This document shows positions 11,250-21,020 of a stretch of DNA of 64,000 nt, one piece after another. This DNA comes from Hydnum rufescens UP504 (taxonomy: Eukaryota; Basidiomycota; Agaricomycetes; Cantharellales; Hydnaceae): positions 62,001 to 126,000 of the forward strand of contig MU128944.1 of assembly GCA_014904985.1 (NCBI GenBank). Direction: 5' to 3'. The notes below the pieces were generated by a model. That model was not told the DNA's origin. It ran no database searches and saw nothing but the letters and a program-made list of their open reading frames with translations. Position 1 is the stretch's first letter. Each line of letters starts with the position of its first letter. A program made the position numbers and the translations under genes.

Positions 11250-11690
11250 GCGGCAACCTATCGTCCCAGCCCGGGACAAGGAAAACTTGAACCTGGTCGG
11301 GAAGTACTACAAAAAATAGTACACGATCCCACACAAGACAGAGTACGGCATCTCCGCCGCAAGCCGAGCGATGGCAGGGATCGGCTGCCAGTACGTCTTC
11401 GAACTTGCTTCACGGATGAATGTCCGTCGCCCCATGATGAACATGGGATCCACTTGGGCGATATGATTACAGGCAAGATCCATTCCAATCCACACGATGC
11501 GGTGATCAGTCGATCGTAAAGATCGAAAAGTCCTCGGAGTAATGATCTTGAGCTGATAAAGCCAAGGCGTGGTGTACGCGACCGGTGGGCGTTCTTCCTC
11601 ATAATTGCTTGCAAAACTGTCACTCTTGATCTTCTCAATCATCCACTTATTCTCCTGGAACTCGAGCGAACCGGAACACGACAGGAGGAT
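11250..11690 (-). pseudogene. Fragment of a PDR-type (ABCG) multidrug transporter
   Basis: Minus-strand sequence reads WMIEKIKSDSFASNYEEE, then YTTPWLYQLKIITPRTFRSL, then QVDPMFIMGRRTFIREASSK and AAEMPYSVLCGIVYYF, followed in frame by a stop and then YFPTRFKFSLSRAG. These are consecutive landmarks of the second transmembrane half of fungal PDR transporters: the xxTPWxxQ entry to the membrane domain, the IREASSK loop, AEMPYSVLC and the YYPTGF...RAGY region. The transmembrane stretch expected between the first and second blocks is mostly missing and an in-frame TAG follows YYF. No nucleotide-binding domain lies nearby. It is a dead fragment abutting the truncated helicase. Confidence 0.72.
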
Positions 11691-11933
11691 ATATGGATTT
11701 CAGTCAGCAAAGACGTCATACATCCTATGATCCCGACTCACCTGAAGCACCGGAGAAACATGGCTCGTAATAGTCATTTGCATTTTTATTCGTATGGAGG
11801 CACACCGCAGGACATGGAGGGAGGATAGGATACTGAAATCGATTCTACGCTGACCGTATGTCCTTTACTTAGGGACGGCAGCTCATATGATGGTCGGGTT
11901 GGCCCATATTCTGGTTTACATGCTCATGTACTT

Positions 11934-13097
11934 TGCTCGGTCTCAGAAATGGTGGAGATGTAGCGGTACGTTGGAAGAAGAGCAGCAGAGGACAGCTTCA
12001 AATGATGCAATCAGGAGAACGATCGCAAGGGGTACAAGATAATTCACACCATTTTTACTTTCTCGGGGAGCGTTGCCGAAAATAGTAGAGTTTGCCTTGG
12101 CGAAGAAGGGTGGAGATTAATTCCATGTCCTTGCATACAGCTCCTAAGCTCCTAAATTGATACTCACCGGGGACGAGTGTTCCTGTCTGGGAGTGATCCA
12201 AGAATCGTTTGGATTGCGGGCATAAATCCCTGATCAAGTAGTCTGTCTGCTTCTGGAGCCCATACCCATTTTGAGCTACCGCCAGGACATTGGGTGCAAA
12301 GACTCTAACCGTCAAGTACTAGACACTGGAGAAACTTGAATCGAGGACCGAGATTAGAGTCCCGTATATGATCAATAAGCCGATCCGGGGTCTGTCCACA
12401 AACGAACGGGTCAGGGTCAGGTCGAAACGGCCTTGATCCAAGGAGAGCGACAGAGGACTGCCATGAATATTGACATACGGCAACAAGTATATCAATTCTA
12501 TTTTTGTCAAAGCGGGCGGCCTCCGTCTGCATGTTCGTCCCCCCTACTACACACTGCACTTCTATAGATCGCCGGCCAGCGACGATAGAGACGCTCTCCT
12601 TGGCAATATGCTGGGCTAATTCGCGGGTAGGAGAAAGGACAAGAATAGAAACATGATGTCGATCCGGAGCTGTCCTCTGTTTCAGCAAGCGTTCGATGGC
12701 AGGCAGCATGAAGGCGATAGTTTTTCCGGTCCCAGTCTTGGCACGCACTAGTCTATGGAAAAATGCTTAGAGGCCGCTCCAGATTATGGGGGATTTAATA
12801 CGCCTACATATCACGTCCCTCAAGGATAGGACCCAAAGTTTCGGCCTGAACACGGGTGCAGTATTCGAAAGGAATGATATCAACGGTGTCCTGGCTGATC
12901 AGGCCACATTCCTGAAAGTCCTTGAACCTGATTCCAGAGTGTGAAAGAGTTTGAAGACGAGAACCCTCCTCACGCGTAGCCGAGACAGAACGTAAGGCCG
13001 GAGGCAGAGAATTGGAAGCGCGACTTCGTCGATTAAAGATATTTGGACTTCGTCCTTTTTGACCGAGATAGCGAAAGGGGGAGCCCACAGTAGACAA
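11934..13097 (-). CDS. DEAD-box RNA helicase (MSS116-like), C-terminally truncated
   Basis: Likely mitochondrial RNA helicase. An Arg-rich, acid-poor N terminus precedes the Q-motif region (FKDFQECGLIS, RVQAETLGPILEGRD). After an intron (donor GTAGGC near 12807) come motif I AKTGTGKT, motif Ia SPTRELAQ and GG (VVGGTNMQTEA). A further intron ending near 12250 restores motif II: VLD joins to EADRLLDQGFMPAIQ, giving DEAD. After another intron comes motif III QTLLFSATLPEKVKM. A last recognisable exon reads ALLPTYRYISTISETEQST and stops at 11934, where relatives continue THEHV into RecA domain 2; the same letters reappear in another frame just downstream. Motifs IV-VI are not found before the ABC transporter fragment. 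Probably truncated or non-functional. Confidence 0.8.
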
Positions 13098-13154
13098 TTG
13101 GACACCCTCGGAAACGAGAATAATTTCGATCTAGACGCACTGGAGAGCTTTCTT

Positions 13155-13796
13155 TGCAGCATTCGACGACAAATCTGGCAGCCACAACTTGAAAGCGAGG
13201 AAGGTGCGCGGGGATCTCCGGTCACTATTCATGAGACTGCCGAGGAAAGTCCCAAAGCTTCAGCCCATCATTCCCCCCGAGGCCCGGGCTATGGTTCGTC
13301 GTATTCTCGATGAGGAACAGCCTCTTAACACGCATGATATCTATGAGCGTGTACACAACAAATTCGTCGAAGTACCTGGGCCTCCAGAACATCGTCCCTA
13401 TTGGGCGAGGCAGAACCAACCACAACCAGAGTATCCCGATCACCCCATCCGATCAATTCGGTATGTAATGTCTCCTCTTTCCCTTAGTTTGTAATACTTT
13501 TGCGGTCGTTCTCAGTCATTGTCTTGTGGCCTCAGGTTTTTAAAACACTTTGTTCTGACGGATATGGTCGAGAGGAACGAGGTCCGCAAGATCCTGATCC
13601 GGCGTAAGCCCCTGACAAACGATGAAGTTGGGGAGCTCGAAAGGAAAATAGCCAAGATTGAACGGCGGAACCAGAGAAAGCTACAACAAGGGTGCCGCCC
13701 TCAGGATATGTGCCTCTTGAAGTCAAAGTGTGGAAGTGGGCACTAGTAGATTGGAAGGGTCCAGACGGAGAAGGCTTTGGGACAGATTCGTCCTAA
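13155..13796 (+). CDS. Small conserved basidiomycete protein, possibly mitochondrial, function unknown
   Basis: Divergent from the helicase with almost no spacer. The first part reads LPRKVPKLQPIIPPEARAMV, RRILDEEQPLNTHDIYERVH and a Pro-rich loop PGPPEHRPYW ending HPIRSIR. An intron (donor GTATGT at 13461) joins RFLKHFVLTDMVERNEVRKI and a charged region ELERKIAKIERRNQRK. The expected C-terminal end, VPPSGYVPLEVKVWKWALVD then WKGPDGEGFG, continues in the neighbouring frame after a G run near 13690, so a one-base indel is likely. The ILDEEQPLNTHDIYERV segment looks like a winged-helix motif. The start is uncertain; an acceptor at about 13158 suggests an upstream exon. I do not recognise a characterised family. 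Confidence 0.5.
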
Positions 13797-13922
13797 TGTT
13801 AGAGTCCCCCACATCTTACGTCGCGACGCTGGTGGCCGTCGTCGTCGCCTCACAATCGGGCATCAATTCCAGCTGTCACTAATACGGGATGCAATGCAAG
13901 CAATGTATTTCCACCGTATTGG

Positions 13923-14753
13923 TCAATCGTCCCCGGCAGGCATCTCCTCCTCCAAGTGCCTCAGCAGCGTGACTTTGACTTCAGTTGTTTCATCCCCTCT
14001 CAAGACATCTGATAAGAATTTTGCCTCAACTTGCATTTGGACCTCGATGCGCAATATTTTCAGTCTGTCACTGTTGTAAGAAGTTGTGGCTTGAGACGAA
14101 CCATTTCTAAACAACCACGAAGGACCCCACAGAATACATTACTGAACCACAAACCTCCATCGAGAGCTTCTTCAGGGAGTTCGACGAACTCAGCTAATGG
14201 GTTTTCTCGAATGTAAGGGTGAAGGAGGATATGGCTTGCGAAGTGTTAGATGGTCCGCTGGACGGCGCACTCGAAGTTGCCGCATGGGTAATGCTGGGAA
14301 CGACATTAAGGAACGTTTTGAAACCGACCTGCCGCAACCAGACGTCATGACAGACAGATAGTGAAAAGACCAACCGAACCTACTTACTTTTGCCACGACT
14401 TCGCCAACTTCCTTGAAGTCTGTACATCGTCCTAGACTTGAGCGGGCTAGGAAATCTTCAATCAGCCGTATCCCAATATTGTACCCCCTAGTATTGTGCG
14501 ATGGAGACTCAGCAGGCTGTATCTCACGGGGCTGCAGGACATACATAAGCTCTAGTTGCTTGTTCACTTCCGCATAATCTTCGTAATCTTGGATAAGTTG
14601 TACTACCAGTGCCCCGTACGTGAATGCGAAGAGCTCCGCGTTCTGGGTGTGTTGTCAGGCTTCATGCGTTAGCGGGGTTGGATCCCAACGCACTATTTTG
14701 TCTGTGCGAGTCTTCCAGAGGTCCTCGCCGATAGACTTATGTTTTGTAGACAT
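13923..14753 (-). CDS. BET3: TRAPP complex subunit BET3/TRAPPC3
   Basis: Core subunit of TRAPP, the exchange factor for Rab1/Ypt1 in ER-Golgi traffic. Exons read: [20 protein letters not shown] (start 14753); intron; [20 protein letters not shown] and [13 protein letters not shown]; intron; [20 protein letters not shown] and [13 protein letters not shown]; intron; [14 protein letters not shown] plus a Ser-rich insert and FTLTFE. Then [29 protein letters not shown], an intron, and [18 protein letters not shown] to MPAGDD at 13923. This matches the whole family; the Cys in GRC is at the usual palmitoylation position. Near 14203-14208 the frame slips by one base: the text reads GAGAAAACC where relatives need GAGGAAAACCC (E-E-N-P-L). 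One missing G explains it. Confidence 0.92.
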
Positions 14754-14923
14754 CCTAGTCCCGTCGGTAACTCGCGAATACGAGAACTCGTCGCGTTCGG
14801 GCGTGTGGGGCGGCACCAAAGATCAATAGTGACCCGTGACTTGCTCCGCCTTCGATCCAGAGGATCCAGCTGCAGTCTGCCTTGTGGATTTCCCATATTC
14901 TTCGACCTCAATCAAGAACCACC

Positions 14924-16213
14924 ATGACAGGAATTCCAGGCAAAGCTGATCTAGACAAGCTCTCCACTATGGAAGTCTTCAACGAAGATGGACAAAAGGC
15001 ATGGGCCTTGACTGGCTCCCACATTATTTTTTCAAGCGTTAATCCATCTCCTGGGCCGTGGGTCAGTTGTCCTTTGGGTCCCTGTATGCTTCGAAACGTG
15101 TGATCGTTGTGTTCATTCGTGAGTATTTGAGGGATAATTTAAACAAGTGGCGTCACCAGCATCTTCACTAATATTCTTCCCAGGTCACTTCTTCTGCGGT
15201 GTGAGCTCAACGTAATTATTTTCTGGAGTCATTTCACTATTGACACTGGCTAGTACTACCTACTTTTTCAGACTTGCAAGGCGAGTGCCTTCGTTCATAT
15301 TTTGAAATATCTTGTTCACCTGAGTGGAGTGATTCGATGGCGATGGACTTACAGGCTTATGTTACTGAGCTAGCAAAAGTACGAAAGGAGGCATTGGACG
15401 CTGCAAATACCGACTTGGTCATCGTTGGATGCGGGGATCCGTCCATGCTCAAACAATACCGTGGTATGTGTTGTGGGCCACGATGACCTCTTGCGCCCGA
15501 CGCTGGGTTATCGTTGTCATTGGCACCACCGAGTGACTGGCTCACTTCTTTTGCATACACCTCTAACAGAGGATGTAGGATTCCAAGGAGCAGGATACGC
15601 AGACCCATCGAGGGCCATTTATTTCCACCTTGGCATGACCGCCCCCGCTATCTCTAGGACACCCAAGGGTGGGAATCCGCCCAGTTACGTACCGAGAAAT
15701 AGAACCATGACCATCATAAAGAGCACTTGGGTACGTGTCTCATTCTCTCACTGATTTGTGCCTCCCCCCTCCCCCTTCCGTCCCCCTTTCCAAATTTGTT
15801 TCGTCAGTGTCATATGCATGTGAATGGACTCACGTTTCGTGTGTGTGTGGGTGCCCTAGGATGCACTTCATTCCCTCTCAGTATAATTAGTGGAAAAAGT
15901 GGCGATATCACCCAGAATGGAGGCGAATTCATCTTCGGACCAGGTCAGTGTATAGGCTTCTATCTCCCGCTCGGTTTCCTCAGGGCATTTATGATTGAGG
16001 ATCTTGTTCCTACCCCAACGCCGCAGGTGCCCAATGCGAGTACGCTTCTCGAATGAAGCACACAGAAGACCGTTAAGTATCATTCCATTCTGAGATTGAT
16101 CCACTTGTGATCGTCCAATTCCTGGCGTTCGCCTCCACAACAGGTGCTCACGTTTATGTGCAGACATCGATGTGCCTGATTTGATGGGCTTTGCTGGGGT
16201 AGAGTTTCCTTGA
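14924..16213 (+). CDS. Peroxiredoxin-like thioredoxin-fold protein (PRXL2/AAED1, AhpC-TSA type)
   Basis: Predicted redox protein with a CxxC active site. Exon 1 (14924-14998) encodes MTGIPGKADLDKLSTMEVFN and EDGQK. Exon 2 (15067-15118) gives LSFGSLYASKRVIVVFI. Exon 3 is only 17 nt (15184-15200; RHFFCG) and exon 4 only 9 nt (15272-15280; TCK), together making HFFCGTC. Exon 5 (15355-15463) encodes AYVTELAKVRKEALDAANTD and VIVGCGDPSMLKQY. Then 15570-15730 gives DPSRAIYFHLGMT and YVPRNRTMTIIKSTW. Later exons give GDITQNGGEFIFGPG, CEYASRMKHTED and HIDVPDLMGFAGVEFP, stop at 16213. The introns after exons 1 and 4 begin GC rather than GT. A frame slip near 15880 is needed between DALHSLS and ISGKSGD. 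Confidence 0.82.
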
Positions 16214-16467
16214 GGAGAGCAGACTTTGTGTGTACAACCGTAGATGTATGCGTATGTTTCAGACACTTGATGTGAATCTCTCACGTAACTGCGTCTTGGG
16301 AGGCTCGTCACCTAGTCAGAAATGACCGGGTTGTTCGGACCTTACTAGGGAGACTGGAGGGAACAGGGAGTCAAGGAACGATGATTGATTCATAAATAAC
16401 GAAGGACATAAGAGTAAATATCTACGGAAAAAAGAATGTCCCTAACACACAATGACACACATTCCAT

Positions 16468-17448
16468 TTAGATAGCCAATGCGAGACCAGCAGAGGCAAG
16501 AATGGCAAAGAGGGAGGCAAAAGCGCCTGTGTCAACCTTGAGATTAGCACCTGGAGGTCTGGGTACTGCTTGCAGCGCTGCTGGAAGCCGTGGACGTCGA
16601 CGAGCCGGTGGCCTTCGACGTTGTTGCCTTCGATAGTGTTGTGGTGGCGGCGGCACTAGTGCTCGACACAGAAGCACTTGTGGAACTTGGGGCAGCGCTG
16701 ATTTGTGATAGGACCGTGGAATTGAATGTACCGGTCATACCGTTAAGGCTGAGGGATAGGATATACACGCGCATCGAGCTCAAGTTAGGATCCGGGAGAA
16801 TCATCAGCAATGTCAGGCTTAACGCACGTAAATTTAGCGGAGAAGCTCATGTAGGGGTACTGTGGATTGTTGGGATCCTTATAAGACAAAGAAGCGAAGC
16901 GGACGAAACTGGGCAATCGGTGGTTCTTTCAGAGACATGTGGGGCGAAAGTGCCAATGCGACTCACTAGTTGGAATTGTTAGGTCCAACGGAGGCATTCG
17001 GGGTCCACTGCACGAAGCTCTGGTTCGCTACAAGCGTCTAAAGAGGAAGAGTTGGCAAATATAAGACGCCACTGCTTGGGATATCATCACAGACGTTGTC
17101 CGAAATGTCCTGGAGGAAAGTTTGCTGTTGCTGACTTCCAACATAAAGACCAACAGAGCAAGCACCTAAATTGGAAATACCCGTTGTCAGGGCCTATCAA
17201 GAAACGACAACGGTTGGCTGCTCACCAATAGTCGCTAGAACAGGGGCCTGGCCGTCATCATTCCAGCGAACGTTACATGGAACACCGGCGGAGCAGACCG
17301 TAGACGCCGTGGGTTCAGTGATCTTGGAGGTATGGATCAATTAGATTGCCAGACTTGGGCAGAATTGGCCATAACTCACATAGATGACAGCGAAGGTCTG
17401 GGGGACCAGGAATGCAAGGAGAGTAGAGGCAAAGAAGGCAGAGCGCAT
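16468..17448 (-). CDS. Kre9/Knh1-like Ser/Thr-rich GPI-anchored cell-surface protein
   Basis: A cleavable signal peptide is clear: MRSAFFASTLLAFLVPQTFA from 17448. After an intron, ITEPTASTVCSAGVPCNVRW and NDDGQAPVLATIG follow, then CSVGLYVGSQQQTFLQDISD after another intron, and NQSFVQWTPNASVGPNNSN. These are features of the Ser-Thr-rich GPI-anchored membrane family (Kre9_KNH domain, Pfam PF10342). A long Ser/Ala/Thr stretch (16560-16690) and a hydrophobic end ASLFAILASAGLALAI form the GPI attachment region. About four introns interrupt the gene. Expected at the plasma membrane or wall; the molecular role of this family is poorly known. Confidence 0.82.
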
Positions 17449-18781
17449 CGTAGAATGAGATAGGGGACGGAAAGAGTAGACTAGTCGGTTGGACGGGCAG
17501 GTATAACGAGTGGACTTGTTGAGCGAGTGACGGAGGCTACGATTCTAGGCTGAGAGCCATCAGTTACTCTCGCACTCGGCGGCCTCCCCATATTGAAGCC
17601 TACCTTTCAAGGATGACGGTGTGAAGGAGAGCCAACGTAGAAAATTTCCGCGTTTAGCCGGTACCTGAAACCATCACCAAATTTAGCTCGCCACCGTTTG
17701 CTGTAGCTATGGACAGACCACAGGGAGTGTACTGTATTCGTGAATTGTGGAGACGTGCATCTTTGCTTTTTTCTGGGGGCTACTGTAATGAGCATGAGTG
17801 TTATCAAGGTGAGCCAAGGCAACATCCCTGATGGGCAAGTGATGACTATTGTAACACCTAGAGCATCCGCAACGGCTTCCCTGAGCCTCCATGCTGCATC
17901 CACGATCACTTCCTCAAGAGCATCATTTATCTATTTGCTTCTGTGCGGCCATGCATTTTTCCTGGTCTCTGGCGCGCGGTTCTTCGACTGTTGAGGAAAG
18001 GTGATGTGGTCTTGGTCCAAGGAGCTCATGATGAGGCTCTTAGCGCCATTTGGATTTCCCCGGACATTCCATCCCATATCACCCCTTACAGGAATTCTGT
18101 AATCGGCGCTGTTTGATATCCGTGCATCGCCAGGGGCGCTCCGTGCTTAGTTGGTTTACACGACAATAGGTCTCCTTGGTCCTGGTATGGGTATTACGGG
18201 GCTAAAATGGATGTGCGACGTCACCCTGAGCGCCTGACGGATTTTGCGACGACAGCGAGCTCAACGATGGAAATGGCTTGCCACTAGCTTTTCTTCTGTC
18301 TCACGCCTGGCTTCAGGGGCGACTTGGACTTACCGTGACATCGGTTAGGGCTTCGACACGGTCGAAATCTCACTTTCAGATATCTAGTCCGGCTTACGGG
18401 GACCGGATTTCCAGAAGCAGACCCTTAGACCAAACAATCCATAACAACCACAAACTGGCATGATTTGAATTATCACACGCAAACCGACTTGGCTACGTTG
18501 TCAGCGACTGTCAAGCGCATTCCACTCCCCCTGGCCTGGGGTTCCCTCCACGATCCCCATTCATGATATTCTCGCACGGTCTCGCTCGTGTGATTGGCTA
18601 TCATATTCCGCTGGGTGATCCGTATTCCCCGCGCGCCCAGTGACTTCCAGGTGTTCTCTGGACACATTAATCTTCTGATCTCATGAAAGCCTCGTGTCTC
18701 CTTCCAATTTCCCTTCCCAGTCTTCTATAATCTATATATTTAGCGTCTCCACCCCAGCTCTGTCCCCCGCACCCTCTCATC
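17449..18781. other. Intergenic, no gene recognised; TATA-like site before the first aquaglyceroporin
   Basis: Open stretches at 17607-17909 (minus) and 17740-17994 (plus) overlap and show no family signature. A TATATATT element lies near 18734, about 50 bp upstream of the ATG at 18782, followed by a CT-rich tract of the kind seen before fungal start codons. Confidence 0.4.
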
Positions 18782-20204
18782 ATGGCCAGGCCTTCCAACC
18801 CTCAGCGCCAAAGCGTGGGCAAGCTCTCCGACGATACTACAAGTCCTGTTCTGCAAAACTCCTCTGGCTTGGAACATACACAATATCCAAATCGATGGGT
18901 GCGATTTCGCAAGGAATATGTGCGAGATGCGGCCTCTGAGTTCCTCGGGACTATGATGCTCGTTCTGTATGTTATCCAAGAAGCAAGCCCTCCGACTCTC
19001 CTTACTGATTGGTATTCGTTCATGTCCTTAGCTTTGGATCTTCGTCTGGATGCCAAGTTGTTCTGTCATGTGCGATCCTTATCTTAGGCCAGACAAGGGC
19101 CACGCATGTTCATTCCCTCTCTCTTCCTCACAATAGCATTTACGGCAGTGGCTTCGAGTCCGAAGGGGGTGAGTTAGGCTCTTGCATTAAGGAGACCGCC
19201 CAGTCACATGCCACCCCTTCCACCAGGACACTTTGACGGTCCCCTTCGGCTATGCCGTAGGGATTTCACTCGGTATTTGGGTCGCGAGTGGGAGTGGCGG
19301 CCACATTAATCCGGCGGCGTGTATCATTTTTCAATACCGCGATTTCTTGGCATGCTAAGGGTTGGGATACAGGTGACCCTAGCTATGGCTGTATTTCGAG
19401 GTTTCCCTTGGAAGAAGGTTCCCGTTTACTGGCTGGCCCAGACTGCAGGCGGATGTTTCGGCGCCTTGGTGGCCTATTCGAATTACATGCACGCAATATC
19501 CATCGTGGACCCCGATAAAACTCGGCTTACTGCTAGCATCTTCGCCGGGTATGCTCTCGATTACTTGCCTGCCGGTATGTATTCTTTGAGTCTATGCTTT
19601 TTCAACACAAGGCTGAAACCATCTAATTATCAGCTGCCTGCTTTTTCTCTGAATTCCTTGGTACCGCGCTCCTCGTCATGACGTTGCTTGCAGCATTGGA
19701 CAAGTACAGCGGAGCACCACCAGCAGGGCTTGTGCCCTTGGTCTTCTTCATATTATTTCTGGGAGAAGGGATGGCCTTGGGTATGGAGACGGCGTTCGCT
19801 CTTAATCCCGTATGTGGCCGCGAGACTTTGCGCTGTGCTCGGCGCTAAATTTGTTTCTTCATGATCGTCCCCAGGCACGAGACTTCGGTCCTAGGATTGC
19901 TCTATCGATGCTCGGATATAGTCGCCACGTCGTATGGAACTACCGTTCGCAATATTGGTTGTGGACAGGCATTCTTGCGCCACTCAGTGGAGGAGTAGTG
20001 GGTGCCTTGGTGTACGATGTGTTCTTGTACATTGGTTCCGATTCAATTGTTAACAAACCGTAAGCAAGCTCTCTTATTCTCTTTTTTCCTACTCTCGGTA
20101 ATGGTGCTCACTCCATTGATTATGATGACGATAGAACTCAAGGCGCTCGACAATACATCCCTTCGGAGCGCTCCCAACCGGCTCCGAGCACAGAAGCTGT
20201 CTAA
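18782..20204 (+). CDS. Aquaglyceroporin (MIP family), copy 1
   Basis: Membrane channel for water and glycerol-like solutes. Exons in order: cytosolic N terminus to SEFLGTMMLVL (18782-18968); LFGSSSGCQVVLS; SFTAVASSPKG; LTVPFGYAVGISLGIWVASG then SGGHINPA (loop B NPA); VTLAMAVFRGFPWKKVPVYW and LAQTAGGCFGALVAYSNY; ACFFSEFLGTALLVM; GLVPLVFFILFLGEGMALGM and ETAFALNP; ARDFGPRIALSMLGYSRHVV (loop E NPARD, Asp typical of glycerol facilitators); and YWLWTGILAPLSGGVVGALV. A last intron (GTAAGC after VNKP) gives the tail TQGARQYIPSERSQPAPS then TEAV, stop 20202-20204. The intron after NPA appears to start GC (GCGTGT) where copy 2 has GT. All frames join. Confidence 0.9.
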
Positions 20205-21020
20205 TGAAGATACGGCATATGAGCAAAGGCGGAATCATACGCGAAATTCACGCTCACGTGCCCACATCACCTCCCAACATGCGTTTCCTTTTCTCGTCTT
20301 TTCCCTGACCTCGTTTTTTATCCCCTTGATGGTGGCCCGTGACGAGTATTGTATTCACCTCATTGGTGGGGACCTGACTTTCATATCTCCCTTCCAGATC
20401 ATGTTTACCGTGTTGTCTCGCTTCCTGTCACTGCGTCCGTACGATTTGGTATTTCTGTTGTTTGTGAACACGCTCATGAAAATGCAGTAATCTGCCACGT
20501 GTGTCTTCGAACCGCTCCTAATCAAGCTTAGCCCTCAAAGGGTCTTCCCTGGTGGAGAACTTTCCCAGGCCTCTCCCACCTGAACAGGACAAAAACGCCA
20601 TTGAGATACTTAGTTTATATACTATTTGAGCCGCATTCGGAGAAATTCTCGATTAAGCACACGATGTGTCGGGCGCGCGGCAGATCCAGGAATAGGGGCT
20701 TCGGCCGCCGCCTTCGGGACGTCATCGAGAATTCGCCGGATACAAATGTGCTTGTAAACAAGCGAGCATTTCGCAAGCTCAGTCAATCACATTTTCTTTG
20801 CCAAGTATGTTTGGGGGGAGAGGACCAGAGGTGATGCTAATTGAGACAACCTCATGCCTCTGCCTGTTGAATTCTTGGGGCTGAAACTTTTTTTTCCTGA
20901 AATGGGTCTATTCAGAAGTGTCACCGTGACTCAGAGCTAGCTTTTTAACGACTTCCGATCAATTCTGGCTACAACTCAATCGATTAAAGCTCCTGGTATC
21001 AATTCCCATCATCACATGGA
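20205..21020. other. Intergenic between aquaglyceroporin 1 and the NACHT-kinase gene
   Basis: Convergent 3' ends with about 800 bp between them. A plus-strand frame at 20330-20490 is hydrophobic but has no family signature. I see no gene. Confidence 0.4.
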
